Shown here: piece after piece, positions 46,509 to 58,291 of the stretch
How positions within the stretch are numbered: the stretch's first letter is position 1
How the letters are laid out: every line of letters begins with the position of its first letter
DNA from: Chamaelirium japonicum
Lineage: Eukaryota > Streptophyta > Magnoliopsida > Liliales > Melanthiaceae
Length of the DNA: 64,000 nucleotides
Direction of reading: 5' to 3'
Assembly: GCA_947650365.1 (NCBI GenBank)
Contig: CANTAL010000696.1
Span: 1-64,000 of the forward strand
Notes under the pieces: generated by a model
What the model saw: the letters and a program-made list of their open reading frames with translations, nothing else
Told to the model about the DNA's origin: nothing
Databases searched by the model: none
Position numbers and translations under genes: made by a program

Positions 46509-49500
46509 CTAAAAGAAGGTATCCAAAGCTCGAAGACGGCGCAATAACTCCTCTCTAGTAGCCTCCACTCGCTGAAGTTCCACGGGACGAGTGGCCAGAA
46601 GCTCACGACGAGTCGCCAAGTCTGACTGCTGCTTCAGGTAACTCGCCTTCAAAGCGCTCTCCGCAGCCTCAGTTCGCTCCAGACGAGACTCTGCCTTTCG
46701 AAGCGAGGCGCGCACCGATTCTATCTTCCTTTGAGCCTTCGACAGGCTGGAAGCGGCCTCCGCAAGTTGGTGCTCTGACTGACACAAACTCGCCTCAGCG
46801 ACCTCCAACTCAGAAGGGGAGCTCCCCTCTAGTAAAGCTCGTCGGGAGCAATAAGCCTCGCTATCGATCACAAGCAGGTTCATCTGAGCGACGAAAGAAG
46901 AACTGTCAACTTTGAACTTCTCCAGGATCGCGCAAAACTCTGCACCGTCCGTTGACCACCAGTCCTGGAGGGCGCCAAAGCCAGCATCTTGGTAAGGCTC
47001 CAACGTTGACTTGATATACTGCCGGCAGATCGCAAGAAGGAACTCTGAAACTCTGCTCCTCGGCCTTAAGCTCGGCCGAGGTGCCTCGGAGTAGGTGAGC
47101 AAGACCTTCCCTCCCACTACAGCCGCAACAGAAACCGCCTATGCCAACGAAGTCGGCAGAACTGGAGAAACCGCCGCTACCGCTGCAATAATCGTCTCCT
47201 CTAACGGGCACGAGGGTACAGCAACCGAGGAATGCCGCTTGTCGACGCTCGAAACTTCAGCCTCCTCATGGAAAGACAAAGCGCCAACATCGATGCCGTC
47301 CAGATCAATATCTCCACTAGGGAAGTTCTCCCCGCAAAGCCCGAGGAGATCCAGATCATCCGGAGGGATATCTAGCCCACATGCCCTAGGCACTTCCTGC
47401 GCGGCCCCAGTAGACGAGTGCCCAAGATATACCTTCGGAGAGTTCGCCCCGCGCTCTACCACTATAACGAAATCTGTCCAAAAGAAAATACATTGCTCAG
47501 CATGATGGAACTTCCCGGGCGTAGAAAGGAAGTGAAATAGAGAGAACTCCATACCTGTGAAGTCGGACGAAGCAGCCCTAGACGGAGGGATCACCTCATC
47601 TTTTAGAAGTCCGGGTTCCTCGGTATCCTCTACCGGACAAGGGACCCTCGAAGTCATCCCGCACGGAATGCACACTTTTCGTCTTTTGGGCGGGGCACCC
47701 TCAACAGCAACCTTCGAAGGAAAAGATAGCCCAGGGGCACTAACGAGGCTGGCTTCTAACACGGGAGTCGAAGTGGGAACACGGCGAGCACTGGAAAGAT
47801 GGCTGTAACTCTTCTGTGCCTTCTGAAGCCTCAATCGAAGGCGACGATCCTCCACTCCCGTAGCAGGATCAAAACGAAAGTTTTTGAACTCACTGCTTGC
47901 CAGGACGTCAACCGAGAGACTTGCAAGCAAAGAGGAAACTCGCCCTTCAATCCACTTGCAGTACTCCGAAGTGACGACATCCCGAAACCCGGACTTGGTC
48001 CCGAGGAAGAAGCTGCCGCCAGTTAACCGGGCGTAGAGAGAAGCCCAGAGACGGTAACCCTCCTGTGGACTAACACGCCCCTGTAACTGCTGAGGCATAC
48101 CAGGAACTTCCTGTCGAAATCCTTGCTGGCGAGCAAAGCGGTGAGGGGAGTACTGCTCCACCTCCACCACATCCCCCTTGTGCCAAACCAAGTAGCCAGG
48201 GCGACAGCTGACAATGTTCCAGTACAGACTGTCCGGGAGCTCCTTGTTGTCGTAGACAGTCGACCTCTCTAAAGGCAGCACCAAATGCTCTGACAAAAAT
48301 TCAAAGTCGGCGCTTCCCATCTTCCTCAAAAGAGTGCGAGCACACTCCCTCGGACACTCCCAACTGATAAAGGCATTTAAGATCCCTCTTATCCCGGGCA
48401 AGAACGGCAGGTCGACTGGATGCCCGCGTCTGGCAAAGATACCCTTTGGAAAATGTAAAGTTATCCAGCCGTACAAGTAATACAGAGGTCCGAACGTAGC
48501 AGACCGACCAAGCTCCTCCTTGGCGTTATCCGAACTGGACAAGTCCCAGTAGGTCCCGCTGAGACCCTGGTACAAGGCACATAAGATGGCCAGGGCTAGA
48601 TTGAAAAGCTCCCCCCTCGCCATCCTAGAAGCTGCAAGAAAGGTTCCCGGACGGATGACCTCGCCAGCACAGGGAAGCACGAACCGGCAAAGAAAGATAA
48701 CCAGCCCGGCGGCTCGATAAACCGCCCGCCACTCCTCGCTGTCACGCCTCAGGCCGAGGATTTCCCAGGGACATTGCTTTCCCTCCATTGAGTGCCTCTC
48801 TCGAGCCAAGGACTCAATGGACCTCACGAAAGAACGAAGCGGAGGCCTTTTCATTTGAGTGATCTTCCATATCGGGTGAGCCAAAGGTGCCGGGGACCTA
48901 TACTCGCCTCTGAACCAAAAGTCAACCCAAGAAGAAGGACGCACTCGATCTAACTGATCCTGTGCCAATATGATAGCATATGCCTTGAACAAAAGAAGGC
49001 TAGAACTCGGAGCGAAGCTGCTGTCCAACAGATCCTTCAAAGCTGGCACCTCCTCCTGGTAGTAATTCCGCACTTCGGGGCATCCGGAAATGATGTGGAC
49101 GTCGCGAAGTGAGATTCCTATCTCCCCCGCTCCAGTAAGGAAAGTGTTGGTGGCCGGACACCAGAGTTCACAAAGTATGCGGTACATCCCCTCGGGACGG
49201 CTCTATTCTCGACGAGCCGGCGCCAGAAACTTGGCCAATGAATTCATCTCGGGTTCTGCGCCAAAGACCTCGTAGAGCTCACCCATCCATTCACGAAAAC
49301 CGCAAAGGTATTGGACGTCTCCCCGAGGCCAAGAATCGGTACTCCATTGGGTCAATCGGGAGCATATCTTCGAGGCAACAACCGGAGTGGGCACGAAATC
49401 TTCATCACAATGGTGGAAAGGAGTACTCAAACTCGGACGGAGAGGCTTCATGGAGATCCCTTCGTCGGTATAGATCTTCTCGCTCAATTTCAGCATCCCA

Positions 49501-50240
49501 CAAGTCACATCCGCAACTCCATCTTCCGTGATGCGCTCGTGGACAAAAACACGGAGCAACGACAGAAGGTATTCTCGCCTCGAGTTGCGGTAACGGTGCA
49601 CCCGAGTAAGGGGGAAGCGAAGGCACCTCCTCCCATCGGAGAGGTCCTCAGCTATCCACCCCGGCGAAGTCAAGCTCTCAAAGACACGAACCCTGGAGAA
49701 CCATGAAAGGAAGCAAGCCAAGTCAAGTGCGCAAAAAAAAAAAAAAAATGTCAGGATCACCCGACTCTGGGCTCGCACCACACTCCCGAGGGTCCGCACA
49801 CCACCCGCGCCGGCCCAACTGCGCCGACACCACGCCCGCGTGCCACGAGCCGACGCCGCTGCCACTGATACCTTCGCGGACCGAAAGAAAAAAAAAAAGA
49901 AAGAGAAAGCAAAAAAAAAAAAACAAATCGAGCAAACAGAAGGGGGGGCGGGGGCGCAGCCCCTCTCCCCCAATGGGAACCAAACAGCAAAGAGAGGGGG
50001 GGACCCGCAGCCCTCCCCCACCTTCTCCTGTGTGACCAAAAGAGGGGAGGGGCGGGCTTCTCGGCCCCGAGCCCGACCCGGCCGCCGCCCTTCTCGGCCC
50101 TGAACCCGAGCCGGCCGTCGCCCTTCTCGGCCAAGCCCGACCCTACCGCCGCCCATCTCGGCCCCGAGCCCGACCCGGCCGCCGCCGTCGCGATCCCCGC
50201 ACCCGGCCGCCGTGACCTCCACGCACGCACCACTTACCAC
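46509..50240 (-). pseudogene. Antisense gene of the gypsy element (plant-mobile-domain-like)
   Basis: On the minus strand one frame runs from 50240 to 46509, broken only by TAGs at 49205-49203 and 47141-47139, with no frameshift between. Residues before the first TAG (RRVFVHERITEDG type) and after it (MYRILCELWCPATNTFLTGAGEIGISLRD split here as YRILCELWCPATNTF and GEIGISLRDVHIISGCPEV) resemble the plant mobile domain. The C-terminal third (46509-46900) is a strong coiled coil (EHQLAEAASSLSKAQRK). A splice acceptor-like TTCTCCAG near 49700 on the minus strand suggests a leader intron, so the true start is uncertain. Tat-lineage elements such as Grande have an antisense gene here; its function is unknown. 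Confidence 0.78.
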
Positions 50241-50702
50241 CGCGCCGCAGCCCCGCCGCCACCCGCGCGCCAGCTCCTGCTGCTGCCGCCGCTGCTCCCA
50301 CGGCCCGGAGCCGAAGCAGAGAAGAAGAAGAAAAAGAAAAAAAAAAGAAAAGAAAAGAAAGAGGAAAAAGAAAAAGAAAATAAAAAGAAAAAAAAAGGGG
50401 GAAAAGAAAAGAAGAAGAAGAAGAAGAAGAAAGAGGAAGAAGAAGGCGGCGAAGGCGCTCGCACCTCAGCCGCGCTCCTCCGTCCTCCTCGCCTCGGTCC
50501 CCGTTGCAACGCCGCTTCGAGCTCGTCTTCGCAACAACCTTCAGATCACGTGCCATCGTTCCCGCCGCCGACGAAAGAGGTGACACCGGGAAGACGGAAT
50601 AAGTCGCGTGCAACCCCAGGCAGCTCTCTTCTGACGGCGGTCTCCAGAAGCCGACGGAACCTTCGCAAAGAAGCAGAATAGCGAATGAAGGGGGTAGGGG
50701 TC

Positions 50703-50712
50703 CTTAAATAGA
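50703..50712 (-). promoter_or_regulatory. TATA-like box for the antisense gene
   Basis: Minus strand CTATTTAAGG, about 105 bp inside the 3' LTR border and upstream of the antisense gene. A candidate promoter only. Confidence 0.4.
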
Positions 50713-50804
50713 CACTCTACCCCGCCCACCAAAGGAATCAAGGACAAGTGCTCTACGAATCCTACGTGTCCAAACCCTACACGTTCTCATCGACACACTC
50801 GTCC

Positions 50805-50817
50805 TTGAGGGGGCATT
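50805..50817 (+). promoter_or_regulatory. Gypsy polypurine tract
   Basis: TTGAGGGGGCATT immediately precedes the 3' LTR. Confidence 0.8.
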
Positions 50818-53248
50818 TGTAGACACACGAATTTTGTCTAACCCGAACCCGACTTGCGTACACCTACGCGGATGCAAACCCGACGCGCGCTCCGACCCGG
50901 ACCTGACTTGCACGTACCAGTGCGGACCCGGACCCGATTCGCGCCCAATAAGGGAGGAGCGGACCCCACACTCAAGGGGGGCCGACCCCTACTAGGGACC
51001 CGAACCCCATAGGGGCCGGCCCTTACTAGGACCCGAACCCCATGGGGCCGGCCGGCCTTGCAAGGAAAAAAGAAAAGAAAGGAAAGAAAAGAAAAAGGAA
51101 AGAAAAGAAAAGGAAAGAGAAGAAAGAAAAGGAAAGAACTACCGCCATGCGCGGGGAGAGGTTGCGTATGACGTCTGCTCACGCGCGGATCTGCGCCGAT
51201 CCCTCGATCCGACGAACAAGAAGAAAAGCCGGGTCGCCATCGATTTCGTGTGCAAAATCCAGCCATAATTGCCCCGCCAGGAAAGGAAAGCAAATAAGTG
51301 TTATTCCCCTCATCAATGGATGAATAAATCTCGGGTAATTATAAGGGAGATATTAAAAGGATTTAAAATTAAAACTTCCCATATCTCTCTCCCCTCCCCT
51401 TTGCCTATAAATAGAGGGGGTGGGGGAAGGCTCAAGAGGTCGAAGATTGAAGAGGAAGCGAGGAAGCTCTGCAGAAAAGGAGACGCTTCTTCATCGACCC
51501 AAGGCTTCACGAGGCACGGGCAAGCCTGTCCCTTCGGGATTGACTTAGTCCATTGAAAGCCCTCATCAACGTGAAGACCCTTGCACAAGAAGATCAAGCC
51601 TTCGACTCCATGCACGAAGAAGAAAGCTCGGAGAAGAAGAACCCTTCGACTCCGAAGACGCCAGAAGCAAAGGCCAGAGAAGAAGATCGGAGCGGCATCA
51701 CCCCGTCGTCTCCAACAACCCTTCGACTCCGAAGACGCCAGAAGCAAAGGCCGGAGAAGAAGATCGGAGCGGCACTACCCCGTCGTCTCCAACAAGCCTT
51801 CGACTCCGATCAAGCTCAAAAGCCCGGAGAAGAAGAACGAAGCGGCGCTACACCCGTCATCTTCAACAAAGCCTTCAACTCTGATTACGCCGAATACGCC
51901 CGGAGAAGAAGCCGACGCCACAACCGTCGCCAGGTCGAAGATCGAAGAAAAAGTGGGGAAGCTCTGCAGAAAAGGAGACGCTTCTTCATCGACCCAAGGC
52001 TTCACGAGGCACGGGAAAGCCTGTCCCTTCAGGATCGGCTTAGTCCATTGAAAGCCCTCATCGACGTGAAGACCCTTGCACACGAAGATCAAGACATCGA
52101 CTCCGTGCACGAAGAAGAAAGCTCTAAGAAGAAGACCCTTCGACTCCAAAGACGCCAGAAGCAAAGGCCGGAGAAGAAGCTCGGAGCGGCAGTACCCCGT
52201 CGACTCCAACAAACCCTCCACTCCGATCAAGCTCCAAAGCCCGAAAAAGAGGAACGAAGCGTCGTCAACTCGTCACCTTCGATAAACGTCCGCTCCATCC
52301 ACGAAGAAGAAAGCCTGGAGAAGACTACCTGAAGCGTCGCTACCCCCGCCGTCTTCATCAACAAAATCCGACGCTACAACCGTCGCACGGAGACCGTCGC
52401 TACCCCCGTCGTCTTCATCAATAAAAGTCGGTGCCACAACCGTCGCACGGAGATCGGTGCTACCCCCGCTATCTCCGAAAGCATTCTTCGACTCCGATCA
52501 CGCCAAAGAAGCCCGGAGAAGAAGAGAAGTCCACCCGACACCCAAACCGTCGAAGCACCGAAGAAGTAGACCACGTCGTTCGAGAAGAAGACCGAGTTTA
52601 CGCTGAAGCCAAAGCCCACGCAAGAAGCCAAAGCAAAAGCCTCGGTAAAGCCCGCGCCAAAGCAACGCAAGTGCCAAAGCCAAGTGACTACGCCGGCCAC
52701 GAGCAAAAGCACCGCACGTTCTAGCCGATACGACGCAAAGTCCGAAAGAACGAAAGCATCGCAAGTCTCTCCCATCTACGTCCAAGCGCAAGTGCCAAAG
52801 CAAAGCAAAAGCCAGAGCCACGCCAAAGCCGAAAGCCAAAGCCAAAGCTGACGCCAAAAGCACGATCGACGCCGCGAACCGACGATCAAGGATGCCGAGG
52901 TCAAGCGAGGAGCGAGGAAGACACGAAGACCGAGGAACGAAGCTGAAGACCCCCTAGCCGAGGAAGCGCGAAGCACGGAAGGGACTGAAGAAACAGCGCA
53001 TACTCCTTAGCCTCTCCAAAACCCTCACCTTGTAAAGACCTCTGTCCTGGGCAACTCCTTCAGAGCTCTCGCACGAACACCACGTGGAGACGCGGATCAA
53101 AGGGACCCTCCAGAGGATTTCTCCCACAATCCCCTGACCAACACTCGTTGCGACCCGGACTCGCCACACCCGAGCCACCCGGGTCCCGGTCACACTTGTA
53201 ATCTCGTTTTGTGCAATAAAGACGACCCGTATCTTTTTCGCGCATACA
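50818..53248 (+). repeat. 3' LTR of the gypsy element
   Basis: 2,431 bp, near-identical in order to the 5' LTR, with scattered substitutions and small indels (a shorter purine tract near 51080-51140 and an added repeat near 52830). TATA box at 51406-51413. Followed by ATCCG. Confidence 0.96.
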
Positions 53249-53443
53249 ATCCGTCCGTCGCTTCTAGTTTTTGAGGTATGACCATCCTTTTATAGAGGTT
53301 GGTTTCTTCGCCTCCAAAAAGTCATTGCTTATGCGCCAAATAACCCTAACATGTCGCGTCAGAGTTGACCGAACTTATGGGCTACCAAACCCAACACAAC
53401 GAACGGCTGTGACATGGGGTGCAAACGATGGAACATATATATA
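53249..53443. other. No gene recognised
   Basis: Short spacer that continues the host sequence interrupted by the gypsy element (starts with the duplicated ATCCG). Confidence 0.4.
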
Positions 53444-53625
53444 TGTGACGACCAAGATCCAATAGCCTTGACTTATGAGGCTGTGATGCCAAAATGGATA
53501 GGATGCGGTCAGGTGAGGTGTCCAAGGTCATGAGTTAGCCCCATATCACCTGGAGAGAATGAGATCTTGAGATATTTATATAATTTTTCCTCTCAAACAT
53601 AGAAGACATGTTTTAAAACTGTGTG

Positions 53626-53715
53626 CCACTATGGATCTCGTAAGAACTCCGCAACTAAGCGTGATCGGGCGAGAATAGTACTAGTATGGGTGACCTCCTG
53701 AGAAGTACTCGTGCG
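53626..53715 (+). other. 5S rRNA-derived segment in the Cassandra 5' LTR
   Basis: AGAACTCCGCAACTAAGCG, GGGCGAGAATAGTACTAG and ATGGGTGACCTCCTG follow the 3' two thirds of plant 5S rRNA, including the internal pol III control region. The first ~25 nt of 5S are not recognisable. Not a functional 5S gene. A more decayed copy is at about 54384-54475 in the 3' LTR. Confidence 0.92.
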
Positions 53716-53999
53716 GGCACGGGCAAAGAAAACAATATCTTATATGTTTGGGGCGGATGTTACAAAATGGTATCAGAGTCAGTTCTCCTCGTGATAGGGA
53801 AGTCTATCCTTACACATGGACGTGTAGCCCTTAATGAAGGGTGGATTGTGACGACCAAGATCCAATAAACAATAGTCAATAACCAATACTCCTGAGCTGT
53901 GATACCAAAATAAATAAGGTGATGTGAGATGAGGTGTCCAAGGCCATGAGTTATCCCCGCATCGTCTGGAGAGAAGGAGATTTTGGGATACTTATATAA

Positions 54000-54334
54000 C
54001 TAGTAAGAAACCCGGGCAATGCCCGAATGAATTTGATGCATGCCACTTGGCACAAACGACATCACAGCCGTCCAAAGAAGGGTGCAATCTGGAGTGAGGG
54101 TGATTCACTCGCCGGGATGTTATTTACTTGTAAGAGAGAGAGAGTACTAATGATTTTTCTAATTAACCTCAAATGACCATTAAATACCATTGAATGGACA
54201 TTATAGTAGTTTTTTAATAGGATTTATGAGAGAGAGTTATGTTCACACACGGAAGAAGGATTCTAACTCTTCAAAAGAGATCCATGTGTCGTAACATGAA
54301 AGAGAGGGCTCCATTTTAGTATTATGCTATTAGA
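54000..54334 (-). mobile_element. Small non-autonomous Helitron
   Basis: Present in the Cassandra 3' LTR, absent from the 5' LTR. On the minus strand it begins TCTAATAGCATAATAC and ends in CTAG, with a short hairpin (CGGGCA/TGCCCG, 54013-54025) nine bases before CTAG. It sits between A (53999) and T (54335) with no target duplication. TC start, 3' hairpin, CTRR end and A/T target together define Helitrons. No Rep/helicase. Confidence 0.78.
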
Positions 54335-54518
54335 TTTTTTCCCCCAAATATAAAATATGTTTTTTTAAACCATGCAATGCTACAGGATCCTATTAGAACT
54401 CCGTAGTTAAAACATGTTCAGGCAAGAGTAGTAGTAGGGTGTATGACCAACTGGGAAGTCCTCGTATGGGGCACGGGTACAGCAGACAATATATTGTGTA
54501 TTTGGAGCAGATGTTACA

Positions 54519-54632
54519 AGATATATAGGGTGAATGATTTATGATTCAACAATTGATTATATTATATAAGTTTGAGAGAGAGAAAGAGAGAATGTTAAAT
54601 TATACAAAAAATGAGGGAAAGAGGTGTGTGTG

Positions 54633-54633
<1 letters not shown>
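54519..54633. other. Spacer, start of a duplicated block
   Basis: Ends with GAGAGAATGTTAAATTATAC... that is repeated at 54695-54742 beyond the GA tract. Confidence 0.4.

Positions 54634-54701
<68 letters not shown>
54634..54701. repeat. (GA)n microsatellite between direct repeats
   Basis: About 68 bp of GA/AG with one AAAG interruption. The ~45-bp block ATTATACAAAAAATGAGGGA with its neighbours occurs on both sides, so slippage or unequal exchange duplicated it. A G run of about 15 follows at 54761. Confidence 0.93.
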
Positions 54702-54704
<3 letters not shown>

Positions 54705-54779
54705 TTTAATTATACAAAAAATGAGGGAAAGAGGTGTCCGTGTGTGTCTGTGTGTGTGTGGGGGGGGGGGGGGGGTACC

Positions 54780-56829
54780 AAAGGCCTCTATTTGTTAAGA
54801 GTAGTATGGATGGGTGTGAAATATGGGATAGAAAATGGGACGTTAGACAAAGAAAGTAGAGGTGGCTAATTTGCTATGCTCGCACGTTGAACATGCTATG
54901 CTCTCGACATATTTGTGCCGAACTCAATCGATGGCTCAGTAAATTAGGATTTGGCTAATACTACTCTACAAACTTTGTACCGTAGAATCTCTAGTCTTGA
55001 GTACTTTAAATTATTCATTAAAACCTTCTATTAATTATATAAATATATATATAAATATTTTGCTCTGGGTTGTTTTATCATTTTATATATTAAAAAAAAA
55101 CTTTTGGGGCTAGAGATCATTATGTATTATTCTTGAAAATCTTTGCATCGAATTCTCGCTTGTTTTGCTTGAGGACTAGCAAAAAGCTGGTTGAGGGGTG
55201 TGTTAAGTCTTCAAATTGTGCTAATTATCCTACTATTCTTATGCATATATCGTCTCTTTGCTACGTAACACTTGCATACTACACGTAAACTGCATGAATA
55301 TCTTTGCACAACTGCATAGTAGACTTCAACACAAACGAAGTGATATATTGGTTTACACTCATACAATGTATACATGAAAAATACGAAGCCCGATAGTCCA
55401 AATTATTATTTTTGATTGATAATCGTATTGGAACCTTATGGATGTCAATTCATATGTGATTTTCAGGGAATTGACCCGGTACTCGACGCAGTCAAATAAA
55501 GGGCATCATGGTCGAGCGATGGGATATTATCATGGCGAGCCGATGGAGTGTGCATAGTGTGTTTTGAAGCATTTTCTGAAGAGTGATGGAAAAAAAAAGA
55601 TAATTGTGAAGTCCGATAAGGATCAAAGTCATCGGGCTGATGTATCGCGTGAAATGAACCAAAGGAGAACCCCAAGTATGCTAAGGAGTTTAATGGAGGA
55701 TGATTGTTTTTTGAAAATGTAGCTCGGCGAAACCCTAGCTTGCATCATCAATTATTTTCTCTCTTATCTCTATTTTTCTTTCTATTCATTAATTCCATTC
55801 TTTTTCTCTATTCTTAAACCTACACATGATGACCTAAAGCATTCCCTACAACCAACTCGACCCGTGAAGCTCATGTGATCCTCCTCGTGACCCATTCCTT
55901 CTCTACCCGGATTACATAACAGGCATCTGATTTCAACCATGCATGCACATCCCTTTCTTGCTCAGCCAACTGACACACATGATTGCAGTCGTCCAAGCAC
56001 CATTATTGCTGTCTAGTATCGCACCCGACTAAACCCATAACAACCGTTTGCATCCAAGCAGTGACCGAACCTGGTCACGACACCTTCTTGGATCTCATCT
56101 CTCAAACACATCCCTAGCTGCCTCTCATGAAATCCCAAGCCAAAACATGGGCTCCTCGGATCAGGTTTGGGTTTCATTTCAGTGGACCTTCAAATAAGAA
56201 AAGATATCCGATTTTGATATCAGATTTTAAAACATCTGTTGCTTCTCGGATGTCAAAAACCTCACTTAATGTTCAAAACCTGATGCTTCTCGGATCAGAT
56301 TTTGACATCCGATAACAAAATCTGATGCTTTTAAGGGTGACTTTCTTATTCGAAGAAAGTAGAACTTCTAAATATTCGATGACATTGACTTTTCTTGCAA
56401 CACGTTTTAGCAGGTTATGAGAGACATCAACATGGAGGAGGATGTCATAACCACCGAGACTTTAGGGCCGTAGCAACACACTTTCAATCAGGTGCGGACT
56501 TTAATCAGGTGCGGTATTTATTTCGGCTGCCATCCATCTTAGTAAGTTGCTCATGCGAGCATGCCCCTGACAAATATGGACATCTATGTCGAATGTAGAC
56601 TCCCCCGTCAAACGTGGGTGCCAGCACAGATTGTTGTCGTGCTCGATATATTATCACGTCCCTCAAAATATTATCATCACTTTTAAATTATTATTGCCAC
56701 CCTAAAATATTGCCTTCTCTCTCAAAATTTTGTCATGCCCTCAAAAATTCTTTTGCCATCCTCGAAATCTTTTGCGTGCCGACAGGTACAGGCATTACTA
56801 GTATATATATACTAAACACCTGCTATTTG

Positions 56830-56837
<8 letters not shown>
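54780..56837. other. No gene recognised
   Basis: AT-rich sequence without a supported gene. Frames at 55463-55675 (minus) and 56127-56315 (plus) are short and unrecognised. 56200-56330 repeats GATATCCGATTTTG, CAGATTTTGACATCCG and related blocks, perhaps a decayed inverted-repeat element. Confidence 0.4.

Positions 56838-56871
<34 letters not shown>
56838..56871. repeat. (TC)n microsatellite
   Basis: Uninterrupted TC dinucleotides. Confidence 0.95.
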
Positions 56872-56874
<3 letters not shown>

Positions 56875-58033
56875 ATGTCAGCGACTGGATGATAATAGCC
56901 ACAATGACGGTTCCATACGATGATGGTTCAACTAGTGGTGGCATTGTTTGCATTGGCCGTGGGTTGTGAACGACAACGGGTGACAAAGGTGATGGCGGCC
57001 CTGGCCACGACTGGGTTTGATACCAGTAACAACTATTATATTGTAAGAATGTAAAAATACATAAATCCATTCATTCATTCAACGCACCGTAAAGGAATGA
57101 TTGGAGGACTATTGGGTTTAATTGCACGTGGCATAAAGATGGCCCAATAATATCCCGTTCGATTGGCGGCAATACCCATACGCTCTGTAGTTAAGTGATG
57201 AATCATAGCCCCTCGCCTAACCCTATGGATGGATGGATGGATTAGACTTTATGAATTAGGGGTTTGAGGTGGTGTCCTGGTTTAGTTATAAATAGATGCT
57301 TCTATCATCTGTAAGGCAATCCTTCGGCCAAGTGCTAAATCGAAAACATGTTATATTCCTTGTGGATTAGCCTCCCCCCTTTCATCACGTATCAGTGCGT
57401 TGCAAAGAGTTGTGCAGAGTTTTACATCTAGGAACAAGGAAACCTCTACATATCGTTGTCGGAGCGTTATGGCCTGATGTATAATCTTCGTTCGCTTCTG
57501 CTTATTACCAAAAAATAAAAAATAAAAAGAAAAAAAGGGGGGTGGGGGTGGTTAGAGCTCCCAAACTGAATATATACTCGACTCCACTTGTCAAAGAGTC
57601 ATGATTTGCAGACTTTTATTAAATATTCCAACTTGGGACACAGCTTTGATAATTGGCTCAACCTACTTCTAATTATACTTCATCCATTATGATAATCAAG
57701 AATATTCAATGATGCTCAAAGTGAAAATTCTATCGCCATTCTAAGAGCATCTCCAACAAACTCTGAGCGAACCTCCTAAGTCCTATGTGGCGCTCCGAGT
57801 GGCAGAAAAGTATCTCCAACCGGCTCCGAGCAAAACCTCCAAAGACCTAAGTGACTGTGTCTGCCGCATAAAATGATGATGTGGCTTGAATAGCTCCGAA
57901 GCCACTTGGAATTTTTGCACGGAACCCCTAATATTGTCTTTTGTATCCTAACGATCATGTTTGACCCAAAAATCCCCCCCCCCCCCCCCCCCCTCCACAC
58001 CCAATGCACTATCAATATGTTATAATTCAACTT
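56872..58033. other. No gene recognised; C(20) homopolymer
   Basis: Unassigned AT-rich sequence. Contains a run of 20 C (57974-57993). 57745-57900 has CTCCAACAAACTCTGAGCGA and CTCCAACCGGCTCCGAGC, a short imperfect direct repeat. Confidence 0.4.
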
Positions 58034-58045
58034 TCTATTTTAGTA

Positions 58046-58266
58046 GTTACACATAGACCTATAGTTTGACCAATTATCACTTACACCCTCTAATGTTTAA
58101 AAGCATACAAGTGCCCCCTCTATAATTTGAAAAACACATCACATGCACCCCTCCAGAGGGGTCTATGTGTATGGTTTTTCAAACTATAGGAGAGCATATG
58201 TAAGGTTTAAACATAAGGGGCTGTAAGTGATAATCAATCAAACTATAGGGGGTCTATGTATAATTT
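58046..58266. mobile_element. Hairpin MITE
   Basis: The left arm GTTACACATAGACC...TATAGTTTGACC...TTATCACTTACA is matched in reverse complement by the right arm TGTAAGTGATAATCAATCAA...ATAGGGGGTCTATGTATAA, about 55 bp each with mismatches. The middle holds shorter palindromic blocks (AACACATCACATGCACCCC). No coding capacity; target duplication not resolved. Confidence 0.65.
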
Positions 58267-58291
58267 ACCCTAATATTTTCTCATAGTTGGG

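Larger units (their letters stand above)
35940..53248 (+). mobile_element. Full-length Ty3-gypsy Tat-lineage retrotransposon
   Basis: LTRs at 35940-38372 and 50818-53248 start TGTAGACACACG and end CGCGCATACA, flanked by the exact duplication ATCCG (35935-35939, 53249-53253). Order: LTR, primer-binding site, gag, protease, reverse transcriptase-RNase H, second RNase H, integrase, antisense gene, polypurine tract, LTR. Integrase after RNase H marks gypsy; the extra RNase H, the very long LTRs and the additional ORF after pol mark the Tat lineage. Coding regions carry stops and frameshifts. At 17.3 kb it is the largest single unit in the window. Confidence 0.97.
53444..54518 (+). mobile_element. 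Cassandra TRIM retrotransposon
   Basis: LTRs at 53444-53764 (321 bp) and 53847-54518 (672 bp including a Helitron) start TGTGACGACCAAGATCCAAT and end GATGTTACA. Between them are only 82 bp: a primer-binding site (TGGTATCAGAGTC, 53768-53780) and a purine stretch (AATGAAGGGTGGAT) before the second LTR. Both LTRs contain 5S rRNA sequence, the defining property of Cassandra. Flanks ATATA and AGATA match at 4 of 5. It is non-coding and must use proteins of other elements; pol III transcription from the 5S promoter is described for the family. Confidence 0.93.

Noticed and set aside
53626-53715. Functional 5S rRNA gene
   Set aside because: The first part of 5S is missing, the sequence is diverged, and it lies in both LTRs of a TRIM.
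54000-54334. Terminal-inverted-repeat MITE reading of this insertion (CTARTA ends)
   Set aside because: The six-base inverted similarity is weak, there is no target duplication, and TC start, hairpin plus CTAG end and A/T target fit a Helitron better.
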